A DNA stretch of 64,000 bases from an uncultured Clostridium sp. (GTDB taxonomy: Bacteria; Bacillota_I; Bacilli_A; RF39; UBA660): assembly GCA_946541575.1 (NCBI GenBank), contig CAMNJQ010000065.1:62001-126000 (forward strand), in the 5' to 3' direction. Below the pieces are notes generated by a model. The model ran no database searches. It was not told the DNA's origin and saw nothing but the letters and a program-made list of their open reading frames with translations. Positions 9,943-20,047 of this stretch are shown here, one piece after another; positions within the stretch are counted from its first letter, which is position 1, and every line of letters starts with the position of its first letter. Made by a program: the position numbers and the translations under genes.

Positions 9943-11382
9943 ATGATAGATCTTTCTTTAATTGTTTTTGGAAAAAACAATGATATAAAACAAGATAAAA
10001 ATGTAGAAATAATATATACAAGTGAAACACAAAAAATAGGTGAAATTGTAAATAATTCTAAAGGAAAATATGTGGCTTTCATTAAAGAAGAAGACAATAT
10101 TTCAAAAGATTATTTAGAAACAGTTTTGAAAAAGACTAAACAAGAATTTGATTGTTGTTTTATAAATTATGAAATTCTATATAAATATAAAAATAACATT
10201 AAACCATCAACAACCGAATCAGAATTAAAAACAATTAAACCATATTATGGTGAATATATTTGGTCATTTATATTTAAAAAGGAAAAACTATTAAAAGTAT
10301 TAGAAAATACTAAAAAAGTAGGATTTGATAAAAGAATTGATGATATATTTCAAACAACTACATCAATTGGAAAAATAATATATTTTCATAATCCAAAAGC
10401 AAAAAATATTATAAAAAAATTTCCATATACAGACATTAAAAGAGAAATAAAATTAGATAATATTATATATGTGGGAATAGGTTGTAGTGGAAAGTTCAAT
10501 GGTTACGTCAGTTGGGTTAGAAATATTGGAAAATGTTTTGGAAAAAAATATAAAATTGGACTTATGTATAAAGAAATGACAGAAGAATCTATAGAAGAGT
10601 TCTCTCAATATTTTACATGTATAAAACTATTAAATGATACAAACTACATATGTGATAGATTATGTACAACATATTCAGATTATTTTTACCCCAAAAATAT
10701 AATTCCTTTAGAAAGAAACTATATGTTTATACATGGAAATATGAGTGATTTTAAAAATGCACGTAAATATTATGATAATATATATACTGATTATGTTGCT
10801 GTATCAAAAGTATCAGAAGAAAAAGCTAAAGGCTATTTTCCAACCGATAAAATCTATCATATTATAAATCCAATCAAAATTAATGACAGAATTAAACCAC
10901 ACCTAAAACTAACATCAGCATTTAAATATAGTGATGTAAAAAGGCCTGATAGAGTTGAATTAATGGCAAAAATTCTTAATGAATTAGATATACCATTTAC
11001 ATGGAATGTATTTACAGATTCAAAAGAAAACACTTGTGAATCTAATGGATTAATATTTAGAAAAAGAACTAGTAATCCAATTCCTTACATAAATGATAGT
11101 GACTATTTCGTACATTTAAGCGATAGTGAAGCAATGCCATATTGTGTTATGGAAGCACTAGCAACAAACACAAAAGTAGTAGTCACTCCACTCGAAGCTT
11201 ATGATGAATTAGGGCTAGTTAATAACAAAAATGCAATAATCATTCCATTTGATTACTTTAAAAAAGAAAATGAAGAAAAGCTAAAAAAAATAATATTAAA
11301 AATGTATAAAGAAAAAGAAAAAGAAGTAAATTATTACATTGACGAAAGACTATGGTCAGGATATAAAGATGTATTCAAATAA
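9943..11382 (+). CDS. Glycosyltransferase: degenerate GT2-like N-terminus plus GT4/GT-B-like C-terminus
   Basis: N-term KYVAFIKEEDNISKDYLE (GT-A-like); C-term DYFVHLSDSEAMPYCVMEALATNTKVVVT (GT4-like donor-site region). Confidence 0.65.
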   Translation: MIDLSLIVFGKNNDIKQDKNVEIIYTSETQKIGEIVNNSKGKYVAFIKEEDNISKDYLETVLKKTKQEFDCCFINYEILYKYKNNIKPSTTESELKTIKPYYGEYIWSFIFKKEKLLKVLENTKKVGFDKRIDDIFQTTTSIGKIIYFHNPKAKNIIKKFPYTDIKREIKLDNIIYVGIGCSGKFNGYVSWVRNIGKCFGKKYKIGLMYKEMTEESIEEFSQYFTCIKLLNDTNYICDRLCTTYSDYFYPKNIIPLERNYMFIHGNMSDFKNARKYYDNIYTDYVAVSKVSEEKAKGYFPTDKIYHIINPIKINDRIKPHLKLTSAFKYSDVKRPDRVELMAKILNELDIPFTWNVFTDSKENTCESNGLIFRKRTSNPIPYINDSDYFVHLSDSEAMPYCVMEALATNTKVVVTPLEAYDELGLVNNKNAIIIPFDYFKKENEEKLKKIILKMYKEKEKEVNYYIDERLWSGYKDVFK

Positions 11383-11387
11383 TAAAA

Positions 11388-11416
11388 AGCTGAAATACTT
11401 TTAATGTATTTCAGCT
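11388..11416. terminator. Bidirectional intrinsic terminator between convergent genes
   Basis: Perfect AGCTGAAATAC/GTATTTCAGCT stem with A tract upstream and T tract downstream. Confidence 0.85.
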
Positions 11417-11425
11417 ATTTTTATT

Positions 11426-12652
11426 TTATCTAGAACTCCAAGAATTATATGTTCCTTTAGGAAATGTAATCAAGTTTCTAACATTATATCCATTTTTCAT
11501 TAAATTCTTTGCATAACTATCATAAGCACTCCAACGATAACAATTCTTATCTGAAGAATTATAAAGTCGACATGGGAATACTTCCATATGTAAATGAACA
11601 CCAAAAGCATATCCAGTATCACCCATATAGCCAATGTACTGATTACTTGTTATCTTTTGACCAACATATATTCCAGGGGCATATGAACTCATATGTACAT
11701 ATAAAGACGTATAATACTTCCTATCATTGATATTATAATGTTCAATAGTAACACAAAGAGCACCATAACTATCTCTATATATTGAAGTTATAACACCATC
11801 TGCAATTGGATATATTTTTTCTTTTCTACCATTTTTACTTCCAATATCAACAGCACGATGTGAATAAGAAGGTTTATAATACATCTCTTGTGTAACATAT
11901 CCAGTTACTGTAGGTCTTCTAAATACACCAGTTCCAGCACCTTGAACAGCACAATCAACTCCAATTACATCATTAGTTTTACATCCTAGATTCTTATAAT
12001 AATTAACTTGCTTTTCATATATTTCAATTTCTTTTTCAATACTTACTCCACCAGCAGATAATGATTCTTTCTTTTCACCCAAAGAAACAATATTATTTTC
12101 TAGTTGTTTTTCAGTAGAAGCAATTTTTACTTTTCTAGCATCTATCTCTTCTTGTCTTTTAGCATTGTCCTTATTAATTTGTTCCAAATTACTTATTACT
12201 TTTTTATTATAATCAACTATTTCCTTAACTATATAACTTCTATTAATAAGCTCTGTAATAGATGTAGCTTTAAATACATAATCAATATATACATTTTTCC
12301 CATTAGACATTTGCATATATTCAAGTATTTGCTTTGATTCTGATAATTTATCTTTTATTTCAAACTTATGTTTCTCAATTTCTTCAGTTAATTTCTTAAT
12401 TTCTTCAGTTAAAGCTAAAGTTTCATTTTTTAATTTTTCAATTTGATTTTGAGAATAAATTATTTCACTTTGTGTTTTATTAATTGCATTTTTATTATCA
12501 CTAGCCTCTTTTTTTGCTTGTGCAAGCTTTTCTTCATAATATCCTAAAGTTTGATTATTAGCAGCATAAGAATTAAATGGAAAGAATAACGCAACTATAG
12601 TATAAATACTTAAAGATATAACTAATAATTTCTTACCAATCTTTTTCATCAT
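11426..12652 (-). CDS. Secreted coiled-coil murein hydrolase, M23 family (EnvC-like)
   Basis: Signal peptide, coiled coil, then HRAVDIGS and GVHLHMEV M23 metal ligands; directly downstream of ftsX. Confidence 0.88.
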   Translation of the reverse strand: MMKKIGKKLLVISLSIYTIVALFFPFNSYAANNQTLGYYEEKLAQAKKEASDNKNAINKTQSEIIYSQNQIEKLKNETLALTEEIKKLTEEIEKHKFEIKDKLSESKQILEYMQMSNGKNVYIDYVFKATSITELINRSYIVKEIVDYNKKVISNLEQINKDNAKRQEEIDARKVKIASTEKQLENNIVSLGEKKESLSAGGVSIEKEIEIYEKQVNYYKNLGCKTNDVIGVDCAVQGAGTGVFRRPTVTGYVTQEMYYKPSYSHRAVDIGSKNGRKEKIYPIADGVITSIYRDSYGALCVTIEHYNINDRKYYTSLYVHMSSYAPGIYVGQKITSNQYIGYMGDTGYAFGVHLHMEVFPCRLYNSSDKNCYRWSAYDSYAKNLMKNGYNVRNLITFPKGTYNSWSSR

Positions 12653-13554
12653 ACTTTTAAATACTTCCTTACTGCTCTACTACTTCCAAACATACCAACT
12701 ACTACTCCAATAACACCTACTATTAGTGAAACTAAGTAAATAAATGGTTGTGGATTAATAAATTCAAGCCAAAAAGTCATAAAATGACCATCATCTAATC
12801 TTTCATAAAAAGCTTTATATCCAAAGATTGTTATTATAATTGGAACAACTGATCCTAAAAGACCTATTATAAATCCTTCAATTATAAATGGAGTTTTAAT
12901 AGTTAAATTACTAGCACCAACTACCCTCATTATTGATATTTCTCTTTTTCTAGAGAATATAGTTAACTTAATTGTATTAACAATTAAGAATACTGTAACA
13001 ATAATTAATATGATAGCTACACCAAAAGCAATTTTACCAGCTATATCAAATAAGTTGATCATTTTAGTAACTGTTTCATCACCATAATCAGCTGAATCAA
13101 CATTTTTAAGTGCTTTAATTCTTTCTCTTGTTTGTTTAATTAACTTAACATCTTTAACATTTAAATCATATCTGTAATGGAATATTTCATTTTCATTATC
13201 AATTAATTCTCCTACAGTACTTAAAAAGTCATCCTCTTCAATTAAAGCTTGTTTTCGCTCTTCTGGAGTTTGCTTTTGAAAATCGCTTTCAACATTTTCT
13301 ATTTTAGCAAGCTCGGCTTCAAATTCTTGTATTTCTTCATCAGTCACACCCAAAGATAAATAAGTAACAATAGTAACATTGTCACCTGCTTTGTTAGAAA
13401 AGTTTTCAACATTAAATGCTACAAGTAAAGCAAGTGCAACAATTATTAAAGTAATACTTATACAAGAGATTGATGCTATCGATAACGACATATTTCTATG
13501 AACACTCTTAAAAGCATCACGAACTCCTGTTCTAATCATTCTAAATAGCTTCAT
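12649..13554 (-). CDS. ftsX: Cell division protein FtsX
   Basis: Four-TM permease with ISIMRVVGASNLTIKTPFIIEG; overlaps ftsE. Confidence 0.93.
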   Translation of the reverse strand: MKLFRMIRTGVRDAFKSVHRNMSLSIASISCISITLIIVALALLVAFNVENFSNKAGDNVTIVTYLSLGVTDEEIQEFEAELAKIENVESDFQKQTPEERKQALIEEDDFLSTVGELIDNENEIFHYRYDLNVKDVKLIKQTRERIKALKNVDSADYGDETVTKMINLFDIAGKIAFGVAIILIIVTVFLIVNTIKLTIFSRKREISIMRVVGASNLTIKTPFIIEGFIIGLLGSVVPIIITIFGYKAFYERLDDGHFMTFWLEFINPQPFIYLVSLIVGVIGVVVGMFGSSRAVRKYLKV

Positions 13555-14242
13555 TATCGTACTTCCCTTCTTCAGTATCCTTGAAGATTCTTCCTTCTTT
13601 TATAGATATTACTCTCTTCTTAAATTTATTAACTATCTTTTCATCATGAGTAGCCATAATAACTGTTGTACCAGTTGTATTATTAATATCTTCAAGTACT
13701 TTAACTATTTCAAGACTCATTTTAGAATCCAAATTACCTGTTGGTTCATCACATAAAATGAGTTTAGGATTATTAACTATTGCTCTTGCTATTGCAACAC
13801 GTTGTTGCTCTCCTCCTGATAATTCATCCGGATAATTTCTTATTTTTCCTTTCAAACCAACTAACTCCAATGCCCTTAAAGTTTTAACTCTAATTTCACT
13901 ACTTTTAGCACCTATTGATTCAAGTGCAAAAGCAACATTTTCATATACAGTTAACTTAGGAAGCAAACGATAATCTTGAAAGACAATTCCAAGTTTTCTT
14001 CTTAATTTATACACCCTACTATTTCTTAATCTAGCAACATTTATTCCTCCTACAAATATTTCACCTTTTGTAGGTTTCTCTTCTCTATAAAGCATTTTAA
14101 TTAATGTAGATTTACCACTACCTGATCCACCTATAATAAAAACAAATTCGCCCTTTTGAATCTTTAAATTTAAATCATAAATAGCAGTTACACCATTTTT
14201 ATATTTCTTGTTTACACCATTTAGAGATATTAATTCTGACAT
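13541..14242 (-). CDS. ftsE: Cell division ATP-binding protein FtsE
   Basis: GGSGSGKSTLIKMLYREEKPTKGEI, LSGGEQQRVAIARAI. Confidence 0.95.
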   Translation of the reverse strand: MSELISLNGVNKKYKNGVTAIYDLNLKIQKGEFVFIIGGSGSGKSTLIKMLYREEKPTKGEIFVGGINVARLRNSRVYKLRRKLGIVFQDYRLLPKLTVYENVAFALESIGAKSSEIRVKTLRALELVGLKGKIRNYPDELSGGEQQRVAIARAIVNNPKLILCDEPTGNLDSKMSLEIVKVLEDINNTTGTTVIMATHDEKIVNKFKKRVISIKEGRIFKDTEEGKYDNEAI

Positions 14243-14328
14243 CTAATCACCTCTATTCTTGTTATATTATAACACATTGATATATAAAAAGCTACGAATA
14301 TCATTGTATTTACACATTATAACATATT

Positions 14329-15183
14329 TTACGCTCCACCAATTACTTCATAAGCATCACATACAACAAAAAATGCATCTTTATCTATTTTATTTATGCC
14401 TTCTTTCATTAAATAGTATTCTCTTGTAGGAATTACACAAAATACCATTTTTTGATTTTCTTTAGAATATCCTCCAACTGCATCAATAACTGTAACTCCA
14501 TGTCCCAAGTTCTTTATAATAAAGTTTTTTACTTCTGAAGTTTTTTCTGTAACAATATAAAATGCCTTAGCATTTCCGACACCTAAAATAACTCTATCAG
14601 TCATCGTAGTCATAATATATAAAACAACTAAAGTATAAATAAACATTGTAAGTCCAAATACAAAAATAGAACTAGATACTATTAAAATATCTACCACAAG
14701 CATTGCCTTGCCTAAACTAATTTTGAAAAACTTATGTAATATTTGATTAATAATATCTGTTCCTCCAGTTGTAAAACCTGCTTTATAAACTAATCCTAAT
14801 CCAACACCACCTAAAAATCCTCCAAATATAGATGCAAGTAATAAATCTACATCTTCAAAAGAAATATAAGCAGTAAATAAATTAGATATTTCCAAAAAAA
14901 CTGGAAGAAGTAAGGATCCTAAAATAGAGCCAACAGTCTTTTCTTTACCTAGAACAAAAAAACTTAAAACAAGTAGTAACATTGATACAACAAAAATAAA
15001 AATAGATGTATCAAAATTAAACAATTCTTTAAATACAATAGCAATTCCAGAAACACCACCAAAAACTAAATTATTAGGTAATAAAAAGAAAGTAAAGGCT
15101 ATTGAGAATAAGGAAAGACCTGTAACAAAGCATAAATACCTAAACATATTTTTTTTATTAAAGAAACTATTCACTGCTTTCAT
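14329..15183 (-). CDS. YitT family (DUF2179 C-terminal) membrane protein
   Basis: LPNNLVFGGVSGIAIVFKELF, GFTTGGTDIINQI, C-terminal domain VTVIDAVGGYSKENQKMVFCVI. Confidence 0.88.
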   Translation of the reverse strand: MKAVNSFFNKKNMFRYLCFVTGLSLFSIAFTFFLLPNNLVFGGVSGIAIVFKELFNFDTSIFIFVVSMLLLVLSFFVLGKEKTVGSILGSLLLPVFLEISNLFTAYISFEDVDLLLASIFGGFLGGVGLGLVYKAGFTTGGTDIINQILHKFFKISLGKAMLVVDILIVSSSIFVFGLTMFIYTLVVLYIMTTMTDRVILGVGNAKAFYIVTEKTSEVKNFIIKNLGHGVTVIDAVGGYSKENQKMVFCVIPTREYYLMKEGINKIDKDAFFVVCDAYEVIGGA

Positions 15184-16271
15184 TTTTATACTCCTTTAAC
15201 ATAGATTCAATAAACATATCTAAATCTCCGTCCAATACCTTTAATACATCACTCGTTTCACATTTTGTTCTGTGATCTTTCACCATCGAATAAGGATGCA
15301 TAACATAACTTCTTATTTGTGAACCAAATTCAATATTTTTTTGTTCTCCCTTAATACTATTTAACTCATTTTCTTTCTTTTCAAGTTCTAATACTTTTAA
15401 TTTGTTTCTTAAAATATTTAAAGCATGTTCTTTATTTTGTAGCTGGCTTCTTTCATTTTGACAAGTTACTACAATCTTTGTTGGTAAATGTGTAATCCTA
15501 ACTGCTGAATCAGTTGTATTAACTCCTTGTCCACCATTTCCACTAGATCTATATACATCAATTTTCAAATCTTTCTCATCAATTACTATATCACTAGATT
15601 CTTCAAGTACTGGAGTTGCTAATACAGAAGCAAATGAAGTATGCCTTTTATGATTAGCATCAAACGGAGATAATCTAACTAATCTATGAATTCCCTTTTC
15701 GCATTTTAAATAACCATATGCATACATACCTTTTATAAGTAAAGATACACTTTTTATACCAACTTCTTCACCTTCTTGATAATCCAAAATTTCATATTTA
15801 TAATTTTTTAAATCACACCATCTTAAATACATTCTATATATCATCATTGCCCAATCACAAGCTTCAGTACCGCCAGCACCAGAATGAATTTCTAAAATAC
15901 AATTATTCTTGTCATAATCGTCATCTAATAAATAATAAAGCTCAAACTTATTAAGAGATTTTAAAAGTTCATTATATTCAGTTTCGATTAATTCTCTAGT
16001 CTCTTCATCTTCACCACTAGATAACAATTCCTCTAATCCTTTGATATTACTATCAAGATTAGACATTTCTTTAACAATATTTTTTAACTCACTTAATTCC
16101 TGTACAACAAAAGAACTCCTTTCTTGATTATCCCAGAATCCAGCTTTATTCATTTCACCTTCAAGCTCTTTAATTTTATTATTTTTTGACTCTATGTCAA
16201 AGTAACCCCCATAAACTTTTTATTCTAAGATTAGCATCACTTATACTTTTTCGCAATTCATAAAGTTCCAT
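15167..16271 (-). CDS. prfB: Peptide chain release factor 2, expressed via programmed +1 frameshift
   Basis: ORF track gives only 15167..16153. Upstream zero frame is MELYELRKSISDANLRIKSLWGLL then TGA; a +1 shift at CTT TGA C gives ...LLDIESKNNKIKELEGEMNKAGFWDNQ. GGQ motif (SSGNGGQGVNTTDSAV) present. Confidence 0.95.
16197..16210 (-). promoter_or_regulatory. RF2 programmed +1 frameshift site
   Basis: Minus strand GGGGGTTACTTTGAC: internal SD-like GGGGGT then CTT TGA C, same spacing as the classical prfB site. Confidence 0.95.
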
Positions 16272-16306
16272 ATCATACACCTCATAAAAATTATAACATA
16301 TAAAAA

Positions 16307-16320
16307 GGCTTAATTAAGCC
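16307..16320 (-). terminator. Terminator at the end of the clpC-like gene
   Basis: Palindromic GGCTTAATTAAGCC followed by U tract on the minus strand. Confidence 0.7.
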
Positions 16321-18476
16321 AAAGATAAACAATATTTTTCAATTAAAAAATCAATATTTTTACATCCATTAGATTTATAGTCACATTCATTAATTATTTT
16401 ATTAATAATTTTATCATTATTTGAATTAAGTTTTCTTTTAATAACTAATTTTATCTGAGATAAAGTTAATTCATTAAATTCAAATACTTTAGTTACTTTA
16501 GAAAATAAAGAAGTATCATCTAAATTATTAATAGTATTATTGAATCCAACAGATCTACTATTATTATAATTAACATTAAATACTATAAAACAATTATTAA
16601 AGAAATATTTACAACCACAACAATCCATAAAATATCCTGTTTCTATTATTTGATATATTATCTTTTTAACTTCAAAACAACATGAATCAAAATTATCAAA
16701 TATAATTAATGAAATTGGATTTTCTTTAATTGATTCAAATACACCATTTTTAGAGTTATAACCTATATTAGACCCTAATATTTTATTTATTGAATATTCA
16801 TTAGTATATTCGTTTAAATTAATTCTAATTGTATTATTGAATACTTTTTCGCTTAGTAAACTAAGTACATAATTTCTTCCATTTCCAATCTTCCCATAGA
16901 AGACTACAGAAATAGGTCTATTAATTATATAATCAGTAATAAAGATTTGTTTTATTTTATCAAATATTCCATTGATAATTTCTTCTTGACCAATAACAAG
17001 TGAATTAAATTCATTTACTTTCTTCTTATAAATACTTAATGCTTTATTTTTATTACATAATTCTATACCTAGTTTAATACTTAAAACATTATCTACATCT
17101 TCTTTTCTTACTTTCTTTATTTTATTTAAATTAATTAGATTACAATTAATCTTTGATTCTATTTCACGTTCATTTTCTCTATATTTTAATGCTTCTTCAT
17201 AATTATTATGTTTTAAACACTTATTCTTTTCAATTATTATATCTTTTAAATCTTTCTTTAATCTAATATTAACTAATTCATCACTATCTAAAGAAGAAGA
17301 TACTTTAGAACAAACTTCATCTAAAACATCTATAGATTTATCAGGTTCTTTTTTATATAAAAAATATTTTTTTGAAACATTTATTATATATTTTAAAATA
17401 TCATCATCTACTATTACTTTATGAAATTTTTCATAAATAGGCTTTAACTTTTTTAATACATCCATTAAAATATCTTCTTTTATTTCATTAACAGTGATTA
17501 TTTGAAAACGTCTTGATAAAGCCTTATCATCTTCTATATATTTTTTATATTCATCAATAGTAGTTGCACCAATTATTTTTATATTTCCCCTTGATAATGC
17601 AGGTTTTAATATATTACTAGCATCAATTGCACCATCAGACCCACCTGCACCAACTAAAGTATGGATTTCATCAATAAAAATAATTATATTTGAATTATTC
17701 TCTGCTTCTTTAATAATTTTTAATAATTTTTCTTCAAACTCTCCTCTATATTTAGTTCCAGAAACTAAACTTGCCATTGAAATTGAATAAATCTTTTTTC
17801 CAATTAATTTGTTTGGAACATCTTCATCAACTATTTTTTTTGCTAAACCTTCAACAATTGCAGTTTTACCAACTCCTGGAGCACCAACTAGCAAAGGATT
17901 ACTTTTATTTTTTCTAAGTAAAATATCTATAAGCCTAGATATTTCATCATCACGTCCAACTACTGGATCAAATTTTGATTCCTCTACTAATTTATTTAAA
18001 TTAGCACCAATTTCCTCTATATATTTAGGCTTTACTTCTTTAATAGTATTATTTGAAATTAGATTAGCAACCTCATCTAAATCCAAATTAAGCAATAAAA
18101 AAATACGATATGCTACTCCTTCTCCTTCATTTAAAAGAGAAAGAAAAAAAGTATTCAATGTAACATCTGTCTTGCTATCTTGAGATATTAACATCGAATC
18201 CTCTAGTATTTTTTTAACAAGAGGAGTAAAAACAAATAAATTTTTTGATTCATTGCCATATCCAACTAATTCAATTAAATTTTTTTTAAAAGAACTATAA
18301 TTTATTTTAAATTTATTTAAAATATTAGAAATATTGTTTTCCCTCTTTAAAATAGACAAAACAATATGCTCAGTTCCTACAAAAGAATGCTTAAGGCTAT
18401 GCATTTCTTTTCTTGCATCAACTAATATTTTTTTTAATTCATCAGAAAAGTTAGAAAACATAAATTCCCCTTTCAC
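16314..18476 (-). CDS. ClpC-like AAA+ protein with degenerate D2 ATPase
   Basis: ClpC N-domain repeats, intact D1 (GAPGVGKTAIVEGLA, IIIFIDEIHTLVGAGG), UVR-like linker; D2 Walker A reads GKIGNGRN and Walker B IIFDNFD. Confidence 0.88.
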   Translation of the reverse strand: MKGEFMFSNFSDELKKILVDARKEMHSLKHSFVGTEHIVLSILKRENNISNILNKFKINYSSFKKNLIELVGYGNESKNLFVFTPLVKKILEDSMLISQDSKTDVTLNTFFLSLLNEGEGVAYRIFLLLNLDLDEVANLISNNTIKEVKPKYIEEIGANLNKLVEESKFDPVVGRDDEISRLIDILLRKNKSNPLLVGAPGVGKTAIVEGLAKKIVDEDVPNKLIGKKIYSISMASLVSGTKYRGEFEEKLLKIIKEAENNSNIIIFIDEIHTLVGAGGSDGAIDASNILKPALSRGNIKIIGATTIDEYKKYIEDDKALSRRFQIITVNEIKEDILMDVLKKLKPIYEKFHKVIVDDDILKYIINVSKKYFLYKKEPDKSIDVLDEVCSKVSSSLDSDELVNIRLKKDLKDIIIEKNKCLKHNNYEEALKYRENEREIESKINCNLINLNKIKKVRKEDVDNVLSIKLGIELCNKNKALSIYKKKVNEFNSLVIGQEEIINGIFDKIKQIFITDYIINRPISVVFYGKIGNGRNYVLSLLSEKVFNNTIRINLNEYTNEYSINKILGSNIGYNSKNGVFESIKENPISLIIFDNFDSCCFEVKKIIYQIIETGYFMDCCGCKYFFNNCFIVFNVNYNNSRSVGFNNTINNLDDTSLFSKVTKVFEFNELTLSQIKLVIKRKLNSNNDKIINKIINECDYKSNGCKNIDFLIEKYCLSLA

Positions 18477-18548
18477 AACATCATATGATAATTATGTTTT
18501 ATCTTTTCCATTTATAAACAAAAAAAGCTGATATTTTAAATATCAACT

Positions 18549-19982
18549 TTATACTATCATTAATATTAATACTATTAATACTAATAACTCCAAGAATACT
18601 TTCCATGCAAATTTTAACCACTGACCATAATTAATGCCCATATATGATAAAGTAGCTACTAATATAACACTAGTTGGAGCAACAAGCATAACTAATCCAT
18701 ACATAGATTGCCAACATAATGACACCATAGCAAGATTAGACGCAGAAGTAACTGCTAAAACATATGATGCTGCTGAAGTAACTCCATAATATGGTTCTAC
18801 CGTAAATAGAGTAAATACAATAGCAACAAAACACATCGTAATAACTGATACTTCACCATTTAAACTTAATAATGGTTTTATTAATGATAACTCAAATGGT
18901 ACGTTTGTAACACAAACTAATACAGTATATGAAAGTAATATTAATAATGCTGGATAAATTGCTCTTTTAGCACCTTCAGCAAAATAGCTAAAATATGAAC
19001 TAACTGATTTTCTATACATAAACGCAAGTAATGCACTGCCCATTAACAATACTAACGTTGCTTCAGTTAAAGTCCAATTTCCAAATGACGTACTTTCAGA
19101 TAATCCTAACACTGTATTAAATGCACCAAATAGTCCTTTTGCAAAGCCATTTCCAGTTGGTTTAACAAATGCACTTGTTATTTTTTGGAATACATCTATT
19201 TCAAAAATATCCCAAGAAATAAATGCAAGTATTAAAAGTACCAACATAAAGTCAAGAACTATTACTAAAGGATATACCTTTTTATTTGTTGTATTAACTT
19301 TTTTTGGAATTAAATAAGAGTCTTTTAATTCTTCATTTTCTTTGTGTTTTCTAGCATAAAGGATTGTATTGACTAAAACAATTACAATAGAAACAACAAG
19401 TAACAATACCTTAAACCATGGATTGTCATTTGCTGCAACTTTCAAACCAACACTATTGAAAACAGCAGTTAAGCCATAAACATCGGCTGAAGAAAATAAT
19501 GAACCTATTAATCCTGCAATTGTCGAACCAACAGTTAGAATAACCGCTGTCATCTTATCATATCCCATTAGCAATACTACTGATATTACAAAAGGAAATA
19601 AAATAAGAAGTGGAAGCGAAAATCCTGCCATTGATGATGAAACTGCAAAGAAAATTCCAACAATTATCATAAACAACCATTCTTTATTTTTGAAACCTGC
19701 AACTATTTTATCTAGCAATACTCTATATTGTGGAATATGATATAAAACTCCATACAAACCACCAATTACTAGAACAAAAATTGCAATATTTCCAAAATAT
19801 TGAATTGCAACTATAAAATAAGATAATAAATTAAATAATCCAATTTTATTAGCATCTTGTGTAACAAATTCACCATTAGACACACTTGTTATAGATAATC
19901 CCCATGAAGCTAACATAACAACAAACAAAGTTATCATAATAAGCTTAAACAAATTGTGTTTCTTCATCTCTCCCTCCTTCAT
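18549..19982 (-). CDS. YfcC/DcuC-like ion or dicarboxylate transporter family protein
   Basis: Multi-TM, 477 aa, YGVLYHIPQYRVLLDKIV and SSSMAGFSLPLLILFPFVI. Confidence 0.6.
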   Translation of the reverse strand: MKEGEMKKHNLFKLIMITLFVVMLASWGLSITSVSNGEFVTQDANKIGLFNLLSYFIVAIQYFGNIAIFVLVIGGLYGVLYHIPQYRVLLDKIVAGFKNKEWLFMIIVGIFFAVSSSMAGFSLPLLILFPFVISVVLLMGYDKMTAVILTVGSTIAGLIGSLFSSADVYGLTAVFNSVGLKVAANDNPWFKVLLLVVSIVIVLVNTILYARKHKENEELKDSYLIPKKVNTTNKKVYPLVIVLDFMLVLLILAFISWDIFEIDVFQKITSAFVKPTGNGFAKGLFGAFNTVLGLSESTSFGNWTLTEATLVLLMGSALLAFMYRKSVSSYFSYFAEGAKRAIYPALLILLSYTVLVCVTNVPFELSLIKPLLSLNGEVSVITMCFVAIVFTLFTVEPYYGVTSAASYVLAVTSASNLAMVSLCWQSMYGLVMLVAPTSVILVATLSYMGINYGQWLKFAWKVFLELLVLIVLILMIV

Positions 19983-20047
19983 ATTAAATTATACAACAAT
20001 AAATAATAAATACACAATAATTTAAGTTAAAACAAAAATATATTAAT

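Noticed and set aside
17809-18183. + strand ORF opposite the clpC-like gene
   Set aside because: Overlaps the conserved D1 region on the other strand; no RBS or domain signal.
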